Part shown: positions 1 to 11,608 of the stretch, piece after piece | Layout: every line of letters begins with the position of its first letter | How positions within the stretch are numbered: the first letter of the stretch is position 1 | Source: Guyanagaster necrorhizus | Taxonomy: Eukaryota > Basidiomycota > Agaricomycetes > Agaricales > Physalacriaceae | Length of the DNA stretch: 64,000 bases | Assembly (NCBI RefSeq): GCF_019112545.1 | Contig: NW_025064953.1 | Span: 54,514-118,513 of the forward strand | Reading direction: 5' to 3' | Position numbers and translations under genes: made by a program | The notes under the pieces: generated by a model | Told to the model about the DNA's origin: nothing | Databases searched by the model: none | What the model saw: only the letters and a program-made list of their open reading frames with translations

Positions 1-1811
1 AAGAGCGTAAAGGGAAAATAACGAGCATGGTTCACCATGAAGATCATCCTGTCAAGGACGGATGGAGAGAAGACTCTGGCTTATCGGTGTCGCTAGTGAT
101 TGCGCAATAGTATTCCAAAGGCAAGATTTTCAGGATAGAGATATGCGCCTTGTGCATCCTCCTTGTATTTCGAGTCGAATTCTGTGACTTTCTCTCGACT
201 GCGACGCCTATCAGGAGAAGAATCAGCGCTGTCGTACGAGCGCACCTTGCTCGATCAACTCCCTGTTTACCAGCCTGGCTTCGCGACTGCTTCGAGTTGT
301 GAAGGAGGCGTGATCAGGAGATGACAGTGTTTATAGACATCGATGCCACAGCTGGATTACATGAGCTTGTAGACCCGCGAGACAGTACCTACGGCCGCTC
401 ATTCTGCCGTCTTTCCCTTCTTGCAGGACGAAGGGCTGGCGTTTTCACTTCTCCGAGTGTTGGTGAGAATGCGTGATGCGCCTTGGATGGAATCAAGGTA
501 AGTTCGGGAAGCGAAGCAAGTGTGCAGAAAGCGGCCATCGAATTATTCTTCCGTATTGCTGGACCCGACACTGCCTTTTTTTTTTTTGCTCTTGAACACG
601 GGTTGGCGATTTGAATCCTTTGCCATCCAGCCAGCTCATTAGGTCCCTGAGATACTTCGAACGAAAGTCACGGAGCCAAATTCTGCAAGGTCGCCGATCG
701 TCCTTCCTTTGCACCGCGCAGGTTTATTAATAATTGTATGTATCGACCCAGGCTTGACACGGTAGCAAAGAATGGGAAGTTGTCACAAAACCTTGGAACC
801 TCATGACCGCATAGCATGTAAAGTCTGGAAGCTCCTCCGTACAGTTGTAGCTGAACATTGAAAGAATATGGGACTTGGTGACGAGACACGCAGAGGTCTA
901 TGAGGGACGAAAATGAAAAAAAAAAAAAATTAGGATAAGCAGCCGAAGTTGTTAGGTTTCTCCGGAAGGTCTTGTGTGTTCCAGGATTTTGTGACAACTT
1001 CCCGAGTCCTGATTTTCGCCACCGTTGAGTTTTCGACAGATGCATGTCATCGAGAAGGAGAACAGTTTCCCCCTTACTCATGTCGAAGTCACTTCTCATC
1101 AACGACCGCAGCAGGAGTCCATTATACAGTCCATTTGATAAGCAGAGCTTTGAGCGGAGGTTCAGAGTGCAATTTCTTTCCTGACTTTCTCTTTCCGACG
1201 GCCGTGGGTATCTGAAGATGTCATGCAGCGGAGCCGTAATGAACTAAAAGGCTTCACCGTCAGTCGCGTCGGATGCCGGAGTACGCGTCCAAGTCTGAAG
1301 TGGACAAAGTTGACCAAACAAGCAAGGCGTTTCTCCTCCTTCCACTATTACTATCATCCCGCAATGCCTGTCACTTATTTCTTTCGATACTCTGGCGCCA
1401 AAGGTGGCATGCATGGATCTTAAGGGCATAATTCCTAAGTAATGCGCCGCAAAACCCGTGCATGGTGGACTCGCTGATACTTCGGTAGGTCAATCACTGC
1501 TTCCTGACGCGTCGGATTTTCCTTAGTTTACGACAGGCGAACAGAACCTTTTTAATTTGGCTCGAAGCACCTGCGCAGTGCGCGAGAATCCTATATTTTG
1601 TAATAATACCTCTTCCTCTTTCCAAACGGTCATCCTTCTCCGAACCCAAAAAGCTACATAAGGAGGGCGATGTTCGCTCCCATTGCTCGTCGCACTAATC
1701 ATGCTCATCGTGGTGTCCGTTCTGTGCTATGCTCTCTGGGCTGTCTTTGCCCGTCATGTTCTGGTAGAACTATATCTTTCATTCATGTGGTCCCTGCGCT
1801 AATGACAACGG
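1..1811. other. No supported gene; non-coding or unrecognised sequence
   Basis: All open frames here are short, lack splice-consistent continuations and resemble no family I recognise. The stretch has A- and T-runs (near 573-584 and 914-928). I see no RNA gene. The last part, about 1670-1811, is where the 5' part of the carboxylesterase should lie, but no recognisable esterase sequence is present there. Confidence 0.4.
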
Positions 1812-3479
1812 AGGACCTATGGTGGCGGTTTCGCTGGAGGCGCTTCGTCGTCGTACAATGGAAGCAATATCGTTTCCCAGAGTGTTACCAAAGTAAAGTT
1901 CCGCATTCTATCTACGTGTTCGTGACTAATTGCCTCCAGGGAACTCCCATCATCTACGTGAACTACAATTATCGGCTAGGGCCGTTAGGTTTTCCCCAAG
2001 GACAGGAAGCCGAGAGCAGAGGACAGCTCAACCTCGGACTCAGAGATCAGTTAACTGCCTTGGAATGGGTTCAGCAGAATATTGGCTTGTTTGGTGGTGA
2101 TAAAACCAAGGTGGTGAATTCGTTATGTGCACCTTCTCTTGATAACATTCCCGGGTAGGTAACAATTTTCGGAGAAAGTGCTGGATCTATGATGACGAAT
2201 TTGATGCTTCTAAACTCGTCGATTTCCAACTTTGCCTGGGCTGCGGTACGCATACCGTCATTTCACAAAAGTTATTATTCTGAATCTGGTTCAGCGTCCT
2301 CCCCTGTCATCTATAATGCATCTGCACGAGAATCTACCTGGCAAGATTTTGTTGCAGGGACAACAGGCTGCAAGTCCGTCGCCGGCACGCAGAACAATTT
2401 CGGCTGCCTGCAGGCGGTGAATTCGTCCGCTATATATCAAGGAATCGTGGAGGCCTATGCGTTAGCTATCGAAGATTTCCCTTTTTATCCTGTGCTGGAC
2501 GGTACTTCGGGTGTTCTTCCCGATCTGCCTACGCAGCTCTGGGCGAAGGGCAAGTTTGCCACGATTCCTTTCATCTCAGGCACGAACTTGGACGAAGGTA
2601 TGATATGAATTTTATACAAAGGCCAAACTCAACGTTAGTGTTCATTAGGGACTGGTCAACAGACAAATCGCAGCTTCACCGATGGGGACATCAAGGATTA
2701 CATACAGACCACCTATTCAGCTTTCCCACCTTACATCCCTGATGCTATCCTGGACCGCTTTCTCGAACTGTACCCTAACGATCCATCCTTGGGTTCGCCG
2801 TATGGCACCGGAAATGAAAGTTTTGGGTTACCCGTAGGCTATAAGAGATTGGCATCTATGAGTAAGCATTGTTTCTTGTTCCCAATATGAAGTGCTTAAC
2901 CATCAATTTCAGTGGGAGACTTAACCTTTGATGCTCAACGTCGAACATGGATACAGGCTGCTGTGCGAGCAGGCGTGAAATCGTACGGTTATCAATTCGC
3001 ACAGAATTCCTCGTCTTGGGCGCCCTACTTTGGAGGCGGATCTCGTCTTTCCTGAATCCGTCTGAGTTGTACTGAGATATTTGCCAGTGACTCATTCAGC
3101 GGAACTAGAGTTTATCTACGGAGAACTGGATTCCTCCACTGAGCCGGCTTCGTCGATCTTGCTGGGTGAAATGATGGTCGACTACTGGGTTTAATCTAGT
3201 ACGAGCTTGGATCCCAACGATGGCTTAGGGACGTCTCGTGAGTGATTCTCATGCTGCTGGTTGGATGCTTGTTAATCAATTGGCAAACCCTAACTGGCCA
3301 CAATACACACCGGATAATGAGGCATGTTAAAATTACTCGTTAGAATGGTTTCTTTCACTGATCGTGGCCCCCCGGTGCTCATACAATTGAAAGGCGAGAA
3401 TATGACTGTAATTCCGGATGACTATCGGGAGGAACAGATCGAGTTCCTTAGGGATAATGCTGTCGCTTTCCACCGGTAA
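1812..3479 (+). pseudogene. Type-B carboxylesterase/lipase, 5'-truncated and disrupted
   Basis: This was an alpha/beta-hydrolase of the fungal type-B carboxylesterase (cholinesterase-like) family, normally secreted enzymes of about 550 residues that hydrolyse esters. Recognisable blocks in order are the oxyanion-hole motif GGGF (from 1821), the block YVNYNYRLGPLGF (from about 1960), the nucleophile elbow FGESAG (Ser codon 2177-2179), the acid block SGTNLDEG (to about 2600) and a histidine block VTHSAELEF (from about 3086). The reading ends at a stop at 3477-3479. Probable introns are 1893-1939, 2111-2158 and 2598-2648. The signal peptide and first roughly 100 residues are missing. A one-base shift occurs near 3030-3040, and an in-frame TAA at 3192-3194 follows the block MMVDYW. 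The triad residues survive, but the gene cannot give a normal enzyme. Family assignment is firm; the exact left edge is not. Confidence 0.8.
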
Positions 3480-4719
3480 AGATAGCGCGTTTATGTCTCC
3501 CTCGGTACTAGATCAATGAGTGCGCATAATTTGCCTTATTATTTTGGAGCGAGTCTAGTGAAGAATGCATAAGAAGTTATTGAATGAACACCATGTTGCT
3601 AAACCTCTTTGTGTGGTTGGAAGCGTTGCCAGATGACCAGGACTCGCTCTGTGTTATTGTATATCATATCAAGTTATGCATGAGATGATAAGGTGGTACT
3701 ATTGACGCCGCTCGGCTTGGAAGCGGCATGCTTTCTGAATACTCGAGACGAATCGGTTTGGAGTTTGACTTGACATATGTAGCACGGATCTACCCCTCAA
3801 ATTCCAACCATGGATTACACACTGTCTCTCCAATACTGACGAGTTTTTGACATTTCTTCCTGCCTGACTGCACCCAGAAAAAACGTACCCGACTTCAACT
3901 ATACCTTATACCGCTCACGGCCAAGACGTCGCGGTCGTCCCTCGTCCCATCTACTGCCAACCAGACCCTACTCTCATCCCAAGAATTCCTCTTTGGATTG
4001 GTCAATGACCTCGGCGTTGGTCGCGTCAATGTGGAGTGATATGGGAATGACATCTTTTTTCAGACTGAAGACAACGTGAGCCGGTGCAGCAATTTCGCCA
4101 CTTCTGCGATACGAGGGCTGCTGCTGGTCTTCCAGATCCCATAAAGCCTGTTGGTGAGATGCGGCCCAGAGGCGACTTTGATGACATTACCGTTCTACGG
4201 TGGCAATGGGGATGGGATGGGGAGCCCGGCGTCCTGGTTTGTTCTGTGTGGCATATTCGGTATCACATGGGGAAGTCCTCCGTATCCAAGCCCTCTAGTT
4301 TTTCCAATTTACGCCAACTTGACTCAGTCCGCTTTCTCCGGGAGAGGGGAATTCACCGAAACGGAACGGATATCGATAGGGACCAGGACCAGGCTGCACG
4401 ATCACAATCACGGTGAGCAGAGTAATGTTCTCTCCGTTGTTGCCGCCAACATTAAGAAAGGCACGGCTACAGCCGGAATCGAAACTTGAAAAGTTGACGG
4501 TACTGGCTCCTTTAGCTCGAAGAAATAGAGAGACAAGACACCGACTCCAGAGACACACTTCATATCGCAGCTGTCACGGTTGTCGAGGGATGCAGCAGCG
4601 AGTATGTTGCCATTTTTGTCTTGGACGTTAGTAATGGCTGCGTTCTACGCTGTCGTTGCGGTCATTTGGAAAGAGGACAGCACCGGCCCTTGAGCAGCCA
4701 CTACCGCCTTTCGCAGTTG
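3480..4719. other. Intergenic stretch with a possible coding relic
   Basis: A plus-strand frame from about 3880 to 4075 reads like protein (segments such as SSQEFLFGLVNDLG and YGNDIFFQTEDN) but is interrupted by a TGA at 4038-4040, where TGG would restore Trp. I do not recognise the family and see no start. The remaining frames between 4080 and 4700 look random. This may be a decayed gene fragment. Confidence 0.25.
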
Positions 4720-5903
4720 TCAGCCGCAAACCAAGACGTATCTCTGGTCATTATCTAATGTCGCTTCTATCGATGAGAAGGAACCTTTCTTCGCTGCAGT
4801 CGACCCTTGGAACCACATCGTTCGGGACACCTTGGTCACGCTTTTCGCCTCGCTTTTTGTTGGCACCTCCAGGTTAGCGGGTTTTTTGGGGGTTTTTTTG
4901 AGCACATTACGGCCTAAAGATAGCTGTGTTTCGTCGTTCGGCAATGGCTCTGCAGACTCGACGGCACCGAACTCTGATACGACCAGAGTCGAAGATTCCG
5001 GAAGGCAGGCGGATGGAGGCACCGATGGCTTAGATGATTTCCGACTGCGAAACAGTCGCTTCCAACGTCCAGTCGACACTTTGCTGTCTGATTGAACTTC
5101 ATCGGTGCTGGAGCTATTGCGGCTCGACTCGGAATCGCTCCTGGCAAAAGGAGAAGCAGATCGTGGGGCGTCATCAGTGGGAAAGTCGTAAGGGAAGTCT
5201 ATGATACCCTGCCAGTTACTTCAGTATGTTTTAGCAGCAAACAGAGCAGAGCATGCATACCTTGCACGAGGACGGTGACGGAGGTCCTTCTTCAAAGGGT
5301 GGCCGATTCGTTGGAGTAGGTGCAGTGCGTCCACATATCCGAAGATACCCAGGGGGTACAGAGGCGGTAGACCCAGCTGACAGAGTGAGAGGCAATAAAC
5401 AACTGACAATGACCCCTCATGGTGGAACAGGCGGTTTCTTTTTGGGCAGAGGACTCGGTGGGGTTTCGTCAACATTAGGCAGCGCATCGAATGTTGATTC
5501 CTCATCTGGGGGATAACATGGCTCGTCGTCAAAAATGCTACCGCCCTCCGGGATTGGCGACAGAATACGGGGATGATATGGCTGATAATATATTGTGCTG
5601 CTCGGAGTACTGTAGGACGGCTCTGACGCGCTGGGCATCTCCACCTCGGCATCTGCCACCTCAACCAGTGAAGGTGGGAATGGAGAAGATGACGGATTCC
5701 ACACCATACTGCTGGACTCTGACGACACGTCGCTGGTGTTAGACGTCTCTGACCCGTTATCTGTCACAGGAGGCGGCGAGGGGGAAGAGTGGCAGACGGG
5801 CAGTGACTGCGGAGGGGCACCAAGACTAAAAATTGATCTTATTAAATAGACGCGACGACAAGGACTTCTCCGATGATGTCGTCGATTCTGGCTGGTGGGC
5901 CAT
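4720..5903 (-). CDS. Ser/Pro-rich hypothetical protein, multi-exon
   Basis: Unrecognised protein read right to left. The likely start is the ATG at 5901-5903 (MAHQPESTTSSEK). Exon 1 continues through a Ser/Pro/Glu-rich region to about 5435, ending near the basic-proline run PLPKKKPPVPP. Exon 2 (about 5376-5261) encodes PTPTNRPPFEEGPPSPSS. A clean 52-nt intron, 5209-5260 (GTATGC...GGCAG), joins it in frame to exon 3 (5208-4720), which is Ser/Asp-rich, then basic (RWKRLFRSRKSSK), and ends at a TGA. The composition suggests a mostly disordered, possibly phosphorylated protein. Two joins are uncertain: the frame shifts by one base at a T5 run at 5827-5831, and the exon 1-2 donor is not canonical. 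A sequencing error, a missed intron or early decay could explain these. No function is assigned. Confidence 0.5.
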
Positions 5904-6389
5904 AGATAGAGACGATGCTTCAAACGAGGGAGGGTGCGGAGAAAAGGGAGTGTGAGAAGAATATGAACCGAAAGGGACAAGGAACGTCGATTGGTGTAGG
6001 TGGACGACCAAGAACAAGAGTGCTAACTGCCTCGCGTTTGAGGGAGGTAATGAGTAAACCGACGTCCTTTGGTCAAGTTTGTCACGGGATCGAAAAGGGA
6101 AAGGTGGCAAGAGCGGCCATAAGACGACAATGAACCTCCGGGGTGTTTTGTGACGATCTTTGAACAATGAAAAAGTCTTCTATAGTCGCATGAACTTCAC
6201 CTAAAATCATGCCTGCGAACGTCTAGTGGGGGAAAACTTTACGAGCCTGCACATGTCTCAAGACTGTGAGGCGGCGACTGTGTCTCTATTTTATCGGCAA
6301 TTCTATCCATTAATGTAACCTATATTACAGACCCTAATCAGTACTACTCAAGCGTGGCGTAAGACAACATGGCATACGACGTCTCATTA
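5904..6389. other. Intergenic region between the Ser/Pro-rich gene and NOP53
   Basis: This lies between the start of one minus-strand gene and the stop of NOP53, so it should contain the promoter of the former and the 3' end of the latter. No clear TATA box, RNA gene or repeat was recognised. Confidence 0.4.
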
Positions 6390-8060
6390 CTACCTATCGA
6401 ACTTCTTCCACGCGTGTTTCTCGTATTCCACTGTCTGTGTTCTCTGTTTCTTAGGTCTAGACATCCCACAAGTCAGCGCCTCATCAGAATAAAAAATCAC
6501 GGGGGGCTACATACAGTACGAACGCGCGAGGCTCAATCCTTCCTCGGTGTTGCAAACTGAGGAACCGAACCCTGAATAGATTACCTTCAGGCTGCAAAAA
6601 ATATTGCGAATCAGGGGACGAATGTACAAGGATACCAGGTACTCACTTTGAGCACTCTTAAACTTTCGCTTAGGTCTTCTCCCAGCTGCACGTTTATTCC
6701 ACCCTCTGCTACCTTGTGCTTCCCAAGCTTTTGCCCCGACAGCCCTTTCTTCAGCTTGGTTTCGGCCAAAAGCCGAAGCTGTTGACGCTCTGCGTCGCGC
6801 TTGGCGCTATTTATCTTCGCCTCTTTGCTTAAAGCTTTGACTCTGTCAATCGTGGCCAGTATACGTTTATTAGCAGCTTTGTTTGCCAGTGCACGTTTCT
6901 GGAAGGTCGCATTAGCATGGTGAAAGAGGATCAGGATGATATCCGCTACTAACCTCTACTGGCAGTACCTTGGCAGCCTTTCTCCGCTGTTGTTTCATCT
7001 TCCTCTCCAGGGCTGGTTTACTGAAAGTTTCTGAGGGCTCCTCCTCCTCTTCAACCGTAGTGGCGATATCGACCTTCATTCCGGGTACGCCGCTATTACC
7101 ATCATCCTCACCCACACGTGCGTTCTCCATCTGGTTTTTCACCTCTGTCAGCTTTTCAGCCTCGGCAATCCTCCTCTCCTCGATCTCGTGAGCTCTGAGA
7201 AGGAGCTCGCGATGTGCATCGGCTGGAGGATTATAGGATGTCCCAAGGTGGGGCTCGACCACTGCCGGGACCTCGATGATTTTTCAGGGCTGTGAATGCG
7301 TTGGCGCCTGTCGTGATGCATTAGCTTGCGATAGTACCACAGTACAGATAAGCAAACCTTCACGGGCTTTTTCTGGAGACGTTCTGTTCCCTCTGGCACT
7401 TCTACTTTCTCTTCTGCGTCTGCAGCCCACGGGTCGAATTGGCCACTGTTTTTCATCGCCTCTGTTAACCCAATAATAGCACTCCCTGCACCAAATTCTG
7501 TAGGGTCGACAATACTATTGAAAGGGCCTTGTCTTGGACGCTTCACAATACGCAACATCCATTCCTTTTCCTCCCTCGTCACCGCTGCCTTTCTCTTCCC
7601 GGACGATGTCGCCCGTGAAAACACCGCCGGCACTGCCGATCGCTGGGCAAGAATCTTCGCTGCAGTGGTTTGCGATGCGAGTGACTTTGGTATGGATTTC
7701 CGGACTAGAGATATCTTTGTAAACAATGGTTCAACTGCAGAAGGACTTGAATGTCCCGTACCTTGATCATCACCGGCGAGATCAACGAAGAAAAGACCGT
7801 TATCGGTGGTTTTCTGCAAAGGTTTACTGAAGCAAACGTGAAGAAGACTGGCGGGAATCAACAAATAGATAGAACACCTACCCTACCACCCTCTCTTTTT
7901 CCCTCATTCCGTCCAAGGCCTCTTCGACGTCTTCAATATTAACGTTTTTGCGCCATGCTCGTTTGCACCTGCGGCTCGACTGATTATGCTGGGAAGGAGC
8001 TCATACGGCTGACCGCATGGGTTTGGCTTTGCTTTTTGTTTTCGAAGCAGAAGTGGACAT
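6390..8060 (-). CDS. NOP53: NOP53 ribosome biogenesis factor (GLTSCR2 family)
   Basis: Nucleolar protein needed in other fungi for 60S subunit maturation, where it recruits the exosome helicase Mtr4 for 7S pre-rRNA trimming. Seven exons are inferred: 8060-7882 (with one problem, below), 7826-7358, 7271-6960, 6898-6647, 6591-6515 and 6456-6390. Their total length is a multiple of three and gives about 442 residues. Hallmarks are RAWRKNVNIEDVEEAL near the N-terminus, PLQKTTDNGLFFVDLAGDD, VPAVVEPHLGTSYNPP and AHEIEERR in the middle, a long Lys/Arg/Ala helix in exon 5, and the terminal blocks KPEGNLF and VEYEKHAWKKFDR. An in-frame TGA lies at 8001-8003. It is removed only if a 27-nt segment, 7980-8006 (GTATGAG...ATCAG), is an unusually short intron. 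Otherwise the first coding block carries a nonsense change (CGA to TGA would fit). Identity is secure; the first join is not. Confidence 0.92.
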
Positions 8061-9234
8061 GATGGTAAAGTGTGGAACAAAGGTGCAAAGCCAGACGTGA
8101 AAATTAGTGGGGCAAAGATAGATCTCACATAAGCATAGATATCCGTGGCTAAGCGGCAAAGCGCTGGACGCCAAGCCCTCAGTTCGATTCCAGAGTTCGC
8201 TCGATTTTCTTTTCATTCGCCTAAAAACTTTCATTATTATTGAAGATATTTATATTGCTTCTTATTAGTACTGCTATTCCATGAAACACATCTGTGACCG
8301 TAAATAAAGTTTAGTAAAGTGCATGCAAAGAGAGGCGCTCGATTCTGCCCAATTTCCAGAAATTGCTCCAGAAAATCCAAAAAATCGAAAACGACACGAC
8401 GTCCAGTGACCATCAAGTGTCCCCCGAGATATCTAATATATAAAGCCTGCGCCGGTAGAACCTCCGGAATGACGGCCGTCCAGACCATTCTTTGGGAAAT
8501 ATAGTCATGAAGTAGTGGCAGAATTGTTACGACACGCTGGAATCGTCTCTATCAGAGATCCAAGCCTCGTTATCTATGTGGAGTATGTTTTATTTCGTCC
8601 TTGACAGATATTATCTGAAACATTTCAGGACGGTGTCAGTCACGCTCAAAAAAATTGGCGAGATGTCTGGCGTTGCTGCCAAATATCAAGACCTTGCAGA
8701 TCTGAGGGCGTGACTTCGAAGGCGCCGAGACAAAGCTTTCTGTAGCTTTCGCGTCAGTAGTCCTTCCCTTTGTAAGGAGACTAGCTGTGTCCCATGAGGG
8801 TGTCGGGCTATTTTCCAGCATCTCTACTGTCCGCGACATCACATTCTTCACTCATTGACATACCTACCACACCAAATATTGTGCTCGTTCTGTAGCGAGC
8901 TCCTCCCCTCATATAGAGCCGGTGAAATTCCGAGAGTCTCCTACAAAATTGGATAGTAAGGCACATTATATTTCTTCTGCAAACAGTTATCAACTGATCC
9001 TCAACTCATTGCTCAGGGCTCACTCATAAACTCGTGGATTTTTCCTGACTGGTGTAAAGCGTTCAGTATTCATGTTCTGCTGACATATGAATATCTTCTG
9101 AGGATATGCATATGGTTACGATATTACCGATATTGCATAATATGGTGGGTCGTGCTAGTACATCGCGTTCGGTCGTGGTTGAAGTTGCTATCGGTCAACC
9201 GTCCCGAAGCCCCGCGAACGCATACCGGCGAGGA
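8061..9234. other. Intergenic region with tRNA-like fragment, otherwise nothing recognised
   Basis: This separates the divergently transcribed NOP53 and cyclin-like genes. Apart from the tRNA-like piece at 8139-8200 (listed separately), the open frames near 8240-9000 are short and have no recognisable protein features. Confidence 0.4.
8139..8200 (+). repeat. tRNA-like fragment with A- and B-box (possible SINE head or tRNA relic)
   Basis: The 11-mer TGGCTAAGCGG at 8146-8156 matches the RNA polymerase III A-box consensus. AGTTCGATTCC at 8181-8191 matches the B-box except for its first base. A T-rich stretch follows at about 8204. The A-to-B distance is about nine bases shorter than in a standard tRNA, so the anticodon arm and variable region do not fold into a normal cloverleaf. 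The D-arm resembles Leu/Ser tRNAs. I infer a degenerate tRNA gene or the head of a tRNA-derived SINE. Confidence 0.35.
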
Positions 9235-9352
9235 GATAAGATAACAGACGCGCTGATAACTTATCACGTGGGCGAGACGCGTACAGCATGTCACACCACC
9301 CACCCCTCTTCCTTTTCCTTTTCCTTACTTCCATATTCTTCCTTTTTGCTAC
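9235..9352 (+). promoter_or_regulatory. Promoter of the cyclin-like gene with MCB and E-box motifs
   Basis: An MluI cell-cycle box ACGCGT lies at 9277-9282, 71 bp before the ATG. A related ACGCGC is at 9248-9253, and a palindromic E-box CACGTG is at 9265-9270. A pyrimidine-rich tract (about 9304-9349) runs to the start codon. In fungi ACGCGT is bound by the Mbp1/Swi6-type factor that drives G1/S genes, which fits a cyclin-fold product downstream. The sites are seen; binding is inferred. Confidence 0.45.
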
Positions 9353-11608
9353 ATGTTCTCTTGGCAGTGCTCCCGGATTCCTCTATCTTGGTCTCGTACG
9401 CAATCACTAGGCTCTATCAAAGAAGAGTCTGAAAGCCTTGAGGACGAACTACCTTCCGAATCAGATGAAGACGACGGTGCGACAGAATCCGATGGCAACG
9501 ACTTTTCTGCACCAGTGCAGCGTTCCTCATTACAGACGACGTCAGAGTCCGACGACTTCTCTGATGCCCTCCAGCACCTCCTCTTGGAAATGGAGGAAAA
9601 GAGACGCTCCGGATTTTGTACTTCCATGATTCGACAGCCGTCTACTGAACACTCATTTTTACGCTTATTTCCTCAAAATCTTCTGCCTACCGCTACACCC
9701 AGCATGGATCGCAATTATTCTTTCTCAACCGTGAGCCCTGCTTCGGATTTCTATTTCTCGCCAGGATCAGAAGGCAATACAAAACGTCCACGAGAAGACG
9801 CTCTTGAAGACATTCGTAGTCCCAAAAGGATTCAAAGATGTAGCAGCCGGTGTGTTGCACCTATCTATCCTAGCGTTCGTACTGACGTTGTCTGTATCAG
9901 ACACTCTACCATTACCGATGAAACGACTCCTACGTACGTCAGCAAAGCCTCGTCTTTTTCAGATCTCATTGTTATATGAAGGTTTCGAGGCTGGAAGCGC
10001 TCTCGTTCTGAACGAAAGGATTATGATATGCCTTCTCCGAGGAAGAAGGCCCGACCAACTCACTGCTCATATTCAGTTTCCCAGCCAGCAAGCCTACGTC
10101 GCGCGCAATCACTCCGAGCCGACACTTTGTTGTCTTCTTCCTCATCCGGCAGCTCTGGGTCGACCTCAAGAACATATGTCCGTATCGTGTATATCTTGCA
10201 GAACCGGGACTCATACCCTTTTAGACGCCCACCATCACACCGACTGGCACTTTTCGTATTCCCCACCTCGGGAACTCACCCCCTGATTCCGATTGGATAC
10301 CGACAGCACCATCATCGCCGGAACCTGTGCCTGTTCAGAGGAACACCTATGCGCATCTACCACCGGAGCTTTTTCTCCCTTCAAGGTTCGGTGTTACACG
10401 TTCCTCGCCGAGGGATCCCGTCCCCATTATCGCACCTCCGTCAGATCACACAGCGATGCTGGCTTTGTCATCCGAAGCCCAGGCTAAACGTCGGTTACAA
10501 CTGTACGTCTCGCGGGAGCATCAGCGTCATCAGATATGGGAACTAGGATGCCGCAACCAAACCTCTACATTTGACGATTGGGAGAATGCCATCGGCATAG
10601 GCCAGAAGTTGCGGCGGAAAGTTGTAGGATGGATTCTTGAGGTACGTGGATCATCGCTAATGAACATCTTTTCACTGATGATTCATAGGCCACCTTGCGA
10701 CGCCATGAAGGCGAAGATCTACATGACCAAATCACGGCCCTCTCTACCTCAAGAGAGACTCGGTTCCATGCGGCATATCTCTTCCTTCTCTTTTTCTTCT
10801 GTTCCGGTGGGACAGAGGGAGTGGAATGTGATGGCTTCGAGGATACGGTGTGGGATATGGCCGTCGGTGCCGTTGCCGTTAGCGTCAAGGTAGGCGCTGT
10901 TGTATCTTCGTTTTTCTTTCTGTTACTGATGCCTTTTCTAGTATCATCGGGACTTTCTCCCACCCCTCTTCCCTGTATATACTTCCAGCTTGCAGGCCCT
11001 TGCACCGCACGAGATAGGATTTGGTGACTTGGAGGTATGTTTGCTCACATTCTGTTTATTGTCGCACTGATCTCCATTATAGGGTGCTCAAGCTGACCTT
11101 CTATCTGCCGTCGGCTACGTTCTTGGCGGGACGCCGGTAGGTGTCCTCGATGAGTTGTTAGATGCGCTGCCCTCGCTACGTGAATTGTTTCCGGACGAAG
11201 GGGAATGGAGCCGGGTGTTGAGAGAGACCTGGAGGTCTTTGATGATTTGTATACTAGGTCCGTTCTTCTTTTTCCTTATGTTCGTGCTCCGATGCTACGG
11301 TTTATATAGAGCCTGACATCCTCAACTTCCCGATATCCCTTCTCTCAGCGGCAGCGGTAAGTGAGGCCGTTTTGGATGTTTTGTTGCACCGGAAGGTCAG
11401 CAGTCGTGACAAGTATAAGGATGAGTTGCGAGAGGAGACTGAAGAGGAAGCGGAGGGCATACTGTTAGATGTCCAGAATGTCCTGGGTATCGGAGAGGTT
11501 AGTTTTGGTCTTTTGAAGTGAGCTTCTTACTGACGAGAAACGCAGAGGGAGATGCATGAATGCCGGGAATGGATTGTAGGGGTGAAAAGGGATTGGTGTG
11601 AGCTGTAA
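9353..11608 (+). CDS. Cyclin-fold protein with long disordered N-terminus
   Basis: Nine exons fit without frame loss: 9353-9849, 9901-9933, 9982-10177, 10225-10641, 10689-10889, 10942-11034, 11083-11257, 11310-11497 and 11546-11608, giving about 620 residues. The N-terminal half is acidic and Ser-rich (EDELPSESDEDDG), then Ser/Pro/basic (SPRKKARP). From about residue 340 a helical domain resembles a cyclin box: LRRKVVGWILEA (compare the cyclin MRxxLVDWL motif), RFHAAYLFLLFFF, WDMAVGAVAVSVKYH, a segment resembling the Leu-Gly-TP region (LLSAVGYVLGGTPVGVLDEL), and ILEPDILNFPISLLSAAAV. I infer a CDK partner or a cyclin-like protein of basidiomycete type acting in the nucleus. The overall match is by pattern only; a structure prediction could overturn it. 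The first two introns are less certain than the rest. Confidence 0.65.

Noticed and set aside
668..1102. Long minus-strand open frame of about 144 codons
   Set aside because: Contains a poly-Phe run from an A-tract, biased random composition and no splice-consistent extension or family motif.
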